DNA of 64,000 bases, from positions 1-64,000 of the forward strand of contig CAKPRX010000001.1 in the NCBI GenBank assembly GCA_934183135.1. The letters run 5' to 3'. The notes beneath the pieces are model-generated. The model was not told the origin of the DNA, searched no databases, and saw only the letters and a list, made by a program, of their open reading frames with translations. Position 1 is the stretch's first letter; every line of letters starts with the position of its first letter. The stretch comes from an uncultured Prevotella sp. GTDB taxonomy: Bacteria > Bacteroidota > Bacteroidia > Bacteroidales > Bacteroidaceae. Positions 61,601 through 64,000 of the stretch are shown one piece after another. The translations under genes were made by a program, and so were the position numbers.

Positions 61601-64000
61601 CGGATGGGGCCATGGTCGCTGAAACTACTGCTGCTCAGATAGAACCAGTCGAGAGTATCTACAGGCAACTGGTCGTCATCGAGGGTAAAGATAACAAATG
61701 AATGGCGTACCGTATCGGTACCGCAGGTGGCCTGCATACTATGGCGGCCACTCTTCAGACCAGCTATGACGGGGCGGATGTCTATGAGCCTGTTAGCCGG
61801 GGCGGTATAGACATGGCCGTCGATGGTGTAGCTGACGGTTCCGGCTATCTCGGTGCCCTGGGCGTTGGTATATACGAAGCGTAAGTTACGCAGGCTGTCG
61901 CGCTCGGCCATCCGGGCCATCTCGCAGCGCAGGAATGTAGCACGCGAAGAGAGCGGCAGCACCGTAGCGTTCTCGTGGGTCTCGCCGGCGGCATCGGTTA
62001 CCGTGGCGCGAACCGCAAAGTTGTACGCAAAGTGAGGCTCGTCGGTATCGGGAACCGTCATGGGAACTGGGATGACAAAGGCACCCGAGGCATCGGTAAC
62101 CACCTCGCCCGAGGTGACCTGTGTATCGTTGGCCCGAGAGGTGCCATAGCGCCACCAGAGAGGTGTGCGGCGCGTCACGCCATACTTGACCTTGGCGCCC
62201 TGGAGAGGCATGCCGGCATAGCTGACGGCCCGCCCGGTAACAGCCACGGTGTCGCCCACCTCATAGCGGGTCTTCACGGTGTCCATGTCTATCCTGAAAG
62301 TAAAGCGCTTGTACTGCTCTACCTCGATGGCCACTGCCTCGCGCCAACTGTTGCCCACGCATATCCTATAGGTACCCGTCAGGGCTGCCGTGGGCAGCAC
62401 GAAGCTGGCCGAAGCCGAGCCGTAGCTGTCGGTGGTAATCTTCTTCTCGGCCACGACCTTGTAGTTGGCATCCTTGAGCTGCAGGGCATATTCCCTGTCG
62501 GCCAGCACATTGGTAGTAACAGCATCGATAACCTTGTAGGCCACCAGGGCCACCTGTACGGTCTGTCCCGGACGGTAGATAGAGCGATCGGTAAAGAGAC
62601 GCACGTTGTCGCCGGCCTGACGGCTGGTAGTTACAGAACGGTTCCAGGCAAAACTGTAGGGGGCGTAGTTGTCGGCAGCGGTATAGGCACGCACCTTAGA
62701 GCGGTTGTTCAGGCCAGCGCTGGCCTCGCCCTTGCTGTCGGTGGTAAGGAGCTCGACCTTGTCCTCGCCCGAGAGCAACTCTATCCGGGCACCGGGTACA
62801 GGCTGCCCCGTAGTGGCGCTCACGGCCACCAGTCGGGTTACCTGGGTCTTCTCATTCTGCATCAGCACCATCATATCGGTTACGTGGAGCTTGGCATACT
62901 GGGGCTCTACACCCTTGGTGTCGGCCACGGCCTCTACCAGATACACCCCCATGGGCAGCGGAGCTATCGTGGCGGTATCAGAGAGCGTCTTGTAAGCCGG
63001 CTGACCGTAGTACCGGCGCCTGATGACCTGCACAGGCTTGCCAGCCACGTACCGCTTCAGCGCCTGAGGCTCCTCGGCGACCGTGTAGCCCTTAGATGCC
63101 TTATAATAAGTATCCTTCAGGCGGTAAACGTTCAGCGTGAGCTGCTTAATGTTGCGCAGGGCATTGACACGGACCAGGCGCGCCGTAGCGGGGAGCATAG
63201 TTTCCTGAGCCAGACTTATCGTGAAAGTTGGGGCGATAAGTTCGGCGCGCTCATTGCGCAGCCGGTTCATGCCTTTCCACGCTCCCCACCTGGCCAAGGC
63301 ATTGTCAATGTATGTCATCCTGTCGGCCTCGGTAAAGCGGTCGTCGGCCTTCATCAGCTCAAAGCGCCTGATGGCCAAGTCGCCAGCCTCCTCTATATCC
63401 TGGTAGACGGCTATCAGCGAGTCTATCTGCTGCAACTGCTTGGCGCGATGGGCACCAGGGGCCACATTGTTATAATAGTCGCTAACGGCCCAGCCCGCCA
63501 TGATACAGGCGGCACGGCGATTGGCGTGGGCGGCATAGTAGTCGCGAAGCTCGGCATAAGCCCGGGCCTCGAAACCGATAACGTGGAGCAGGTCGTCGTC
63601 AAAGACCGACGCGTAGCCACCACACACCACCAGCGGCTCGTACACCTGGGCCTGGGTGTGGGCCAGACGGTCCTTGTCCTGGAGAGCCCGGGCAAAGCAG
63701 GCGCGGCACTTGGCCTCATGCCCGTCCTTATTGGCATACTGGTAGCTGTCTCTGTATAGTTTGCCCAGTACAGTGGCATACACCGCCTTGAGCACGGGAT
63801 CCGTGGCCGCTGTCTCGGCCCGCTCCATGCGGGCCACCTCTATGTCAAACGAGTCGGGCGCGAGCTGAACCATCATACTGGACCGGCAAATCTGGGCCTT
63901 TACGAGATGGCCATACTCCTTCTCGGCCGCAGCGCGGGTTATTATCTTATCCAGAAGGGTCATCCCGGTACGGGGGTGCCACTCCTCGGCCGCAGCGTAG
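58639..64000 (-). CDS. Alpha-2-macroglobulin-like (MG2) protein, 5' end outside window
   Basis: At least 1786 residues; the frame is open through the window end (…YAAAEEWHPRTG before the first Met at 63963), so that Met is probably internal. Visible: MG-type beta domains, RSIYRPGQTVQVALVAYKV (MG2), AFVIPVPMTVPDTDEPHFAYN, FFYPSLETNAKGDVRISFTLPEAVTTWKFLA (A2M core), and an alpha-solenoid terpenoid-like region. The thioester CxEQ is not present; the corresponding place reads LAQTTADNAISIATAYYANA. Bacteroidales members are periplasmic or lipoproteins, thought to trap proteases or guard the envelope. Coupled to DUF1573. Confidence 0.92.
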   Translation of the reverse strand, partial: YAAAEEWHPRTGMTLLDKIITRAAAEKEYGHLVKAQICRSSMMVQLAPDSFDIEVARMERAETAATDPVLKAVYATVLGKLYRDSYQYANKDGHEAKCRACFARALQDKDRLAHTQAQVYEPLVVCGGYASVFDDDLLHVIGFEARAYAELRDYYAAHANRRAACIMAGWAVSDYYNNVAPGAHRAKQLQQIDSLIAVYQDIEEAGDLAIRRFELMKADDRFTEADRMTYIDNALARWGAWKGMNRLRNERAELIAPTFTISLAQETMLPATARLVRVNALRNIKQLTLNVYRLKDTYYKASKGYTVAEEPQALKRYVAGKPVQVIRRRYYGQPAYKTLSDTATIAPLPMGVYLVEAVADTKGVEPQYAKLHVTDMMVLMQNEKTQVTRLVAVSATTGQPVPGARIELLSGEDKVELLTTDSKGEASAGLNNRSKVRAYTAADNYAPYSFAWNRSVTTSRQAGDNVRLFTDRSIYRPGQTVQVALVAYKVIDAVTTNVLADREYALQLKDANYKVVAEKKITTDSYGSASASFVLPTAALTGTYRICVGNSWREAVAIEVEQYKRFTFRIDMDTVKTRYEVGDTVAVTGRAVSYAGMPLQGAKVKYGVTRRTPLWWRYGTSRANDTQVTSGEVVTDASGAFVIPVPMTVPDTDEPHFAYNFAVRATVTDAAGETHENATVLPLSSRATFLRCEMARMAERDSLRNLRFVYTNAQGTEIAGTVSYTIDGHVYTAPANRLIDIRPVIAGLKSGRHSMQATCGTDTVRHSFVIFTLDDDQLPVDTLDWFYLSSSSFSDHGPIRLQIGSSAADQYVVYSLFSGGRMMEKGSFNLDGHPYRRDFTYRSEYGDGLTLAYAWVRHGQLYSHTVHITRPMPDKRLLSHWTTFRDHLVPGQKETWTLHISRPDGRAACAQLMATLYDKSLDALRSHHWSFGPLYTPGFTYGVQWSTPSSWAKSLYAYLRPKQLSSINMEPSRLAAWSYDDGMPSVRYRRMATAARPETSLATGKVYPGVLMENAVTRSNDADYAAAGELRAKTTDSQNDVAAPQATAPNLRENFAETAFFYPSLETNAKGDVRISFTLPEAVTTWKFLAFAHDRDMNYGLTEAEAVAQKVVMVQPNMPRFVRMGDQATVSARIMSTDDAARQGTVRMELLTADGTTVVYTQRQPFSVDAHATTSATFSFTPRATDELLICRIVAEGRNFSDGEQHYLPVLPDKEQVLNTLPFTLERAGKHTLSVASLFAPSATHCLTTIEYTDNPAWLAVQALPALAQTTADNAISIATAYYANAIAYHLVTTTPAITTALKLWQQTPDKSLLSTLEANPDLKTILLEETPWLMQAANDTERMRSLARYLDANQLAAAQEVLLRKLTRLDSGTGAISWFAGMEGSRFVTLTVAEMLERINRLTGKQTATAAQLSRSHAWLDSQMDKYVARLKSDAHKSKTAPTLSELDYRYLYVSALAGHKVTPTIEYLLGLMQKPRRDLTIYGRANSAVILALYGRGQLAASYLQSARESTVYKAGMGRYYDTPLAQLSWADYRIPTQVATIEALSLITPADTATIAEMRQWLLQEKRTTAWATPINSANAVYALLMGNSQNLSTSVSPAVIYADGKRLAASRPTPLVGTATVRREGAAKTVTVQKTGSHTSWGAVYAQALVPVAEAGSAAAGLAVKREVIAPAGTLKVGTRVKVRITLQADRDYDFVQVIDRRAACLEPASQLSGYANGYYYAPRDNSTAYFFDHLAKGTRVLETEYYVDRAGSYQTGTCEAQCAYSPAFAGRAAATSIRVNP

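Overview
The window comes from a Bacteroidales chromosome, most likely Prevotellaceae. Evidence: promoters follow the Bacteroidetes pattern (TTTG, 19-20 bases, TAnnTTTG) instead of -35/-10 boxes; there are type IX secretion components and a type IX-style C-terminal signal (PorQ, M6 protease); secreted glycosidases GH29 and GH35 are present; and the DUF1573, MG2/alpha-2-macroglobulin and C1B peptidase families are typical of the order. Coding DNA is GC-rich and intergenic DNA AT-rich. I could run no searches, so the genus is an inference.

Layout. 1-4.2 kb: a secreted fibronectin-III-like protein cut by the window start, and a secreted C1 peptidase. 4.5-10.2 kb: dxs-trkA-trkH-manA on the plus strand. 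10.3-12.2 kb: an overlapping ATPase/DUF4435 (Toprim) pair that looks like a compact PARIS-type defence module. 12.3-16.1 kb: an EamA transporter, then metY and cysK for sulfur amino acids. 16.4-17.8 kb: an AT-richer islet with a Crp/Fnr regulator and an SDR enzyme beside tRNA-Glu and tRNA-Ser. 18.3-22.5 kb: tatD, polyprenyl synthase and a TonB protein on the minus strand, divergent from porQ-cmk. 22.7-26.9 kb: an SLH-like secreted protein, a GH29 fucosidase and a small conserved protein. 27.1-28.3 kb: a uracil/xanthine permease. 29.1-37.2 kb: a signalling cluster (7TM AraC-like regulator, PP2C phosphatase fused to an anti-sigma-type kinase, stand-alone (p)ppGpp synthetase, stand-alone (p)ppGpp hydrolase, STAS protein, membrane NAD-binding protein). 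37.7-42.6 kb: GNAT, a two-component pair and a GH35 beta-galactosidase. 42.9-50.1 kb: clpB, an M6 protease and an OPT transporter. 50.2-64 kb, all minus strand: a helicase-exonuclease fusion, an M16 peptidase, ispH, DUF1573, and an alpha-2-macroglobulin-like protein running off the window end.

The most unusual content is non-coding. Three copies of a ~500-565 bp intergenic element (28.4, 37.2 and 56.1 kb, same orientation) share three palindromes at exactly conserved spacing, with a compensatory base-pair change in the central stem. Two copies bracket the 29.1-37.2 kb signalling cluster. Separately, two arrays of ~84-85 bp tandem units, each unit carrying a complete or decayed Bacteroidetes promoter, sit upstream of the OPT transporter and the M16 peptidase; the second array abuts the third copy of the long element.
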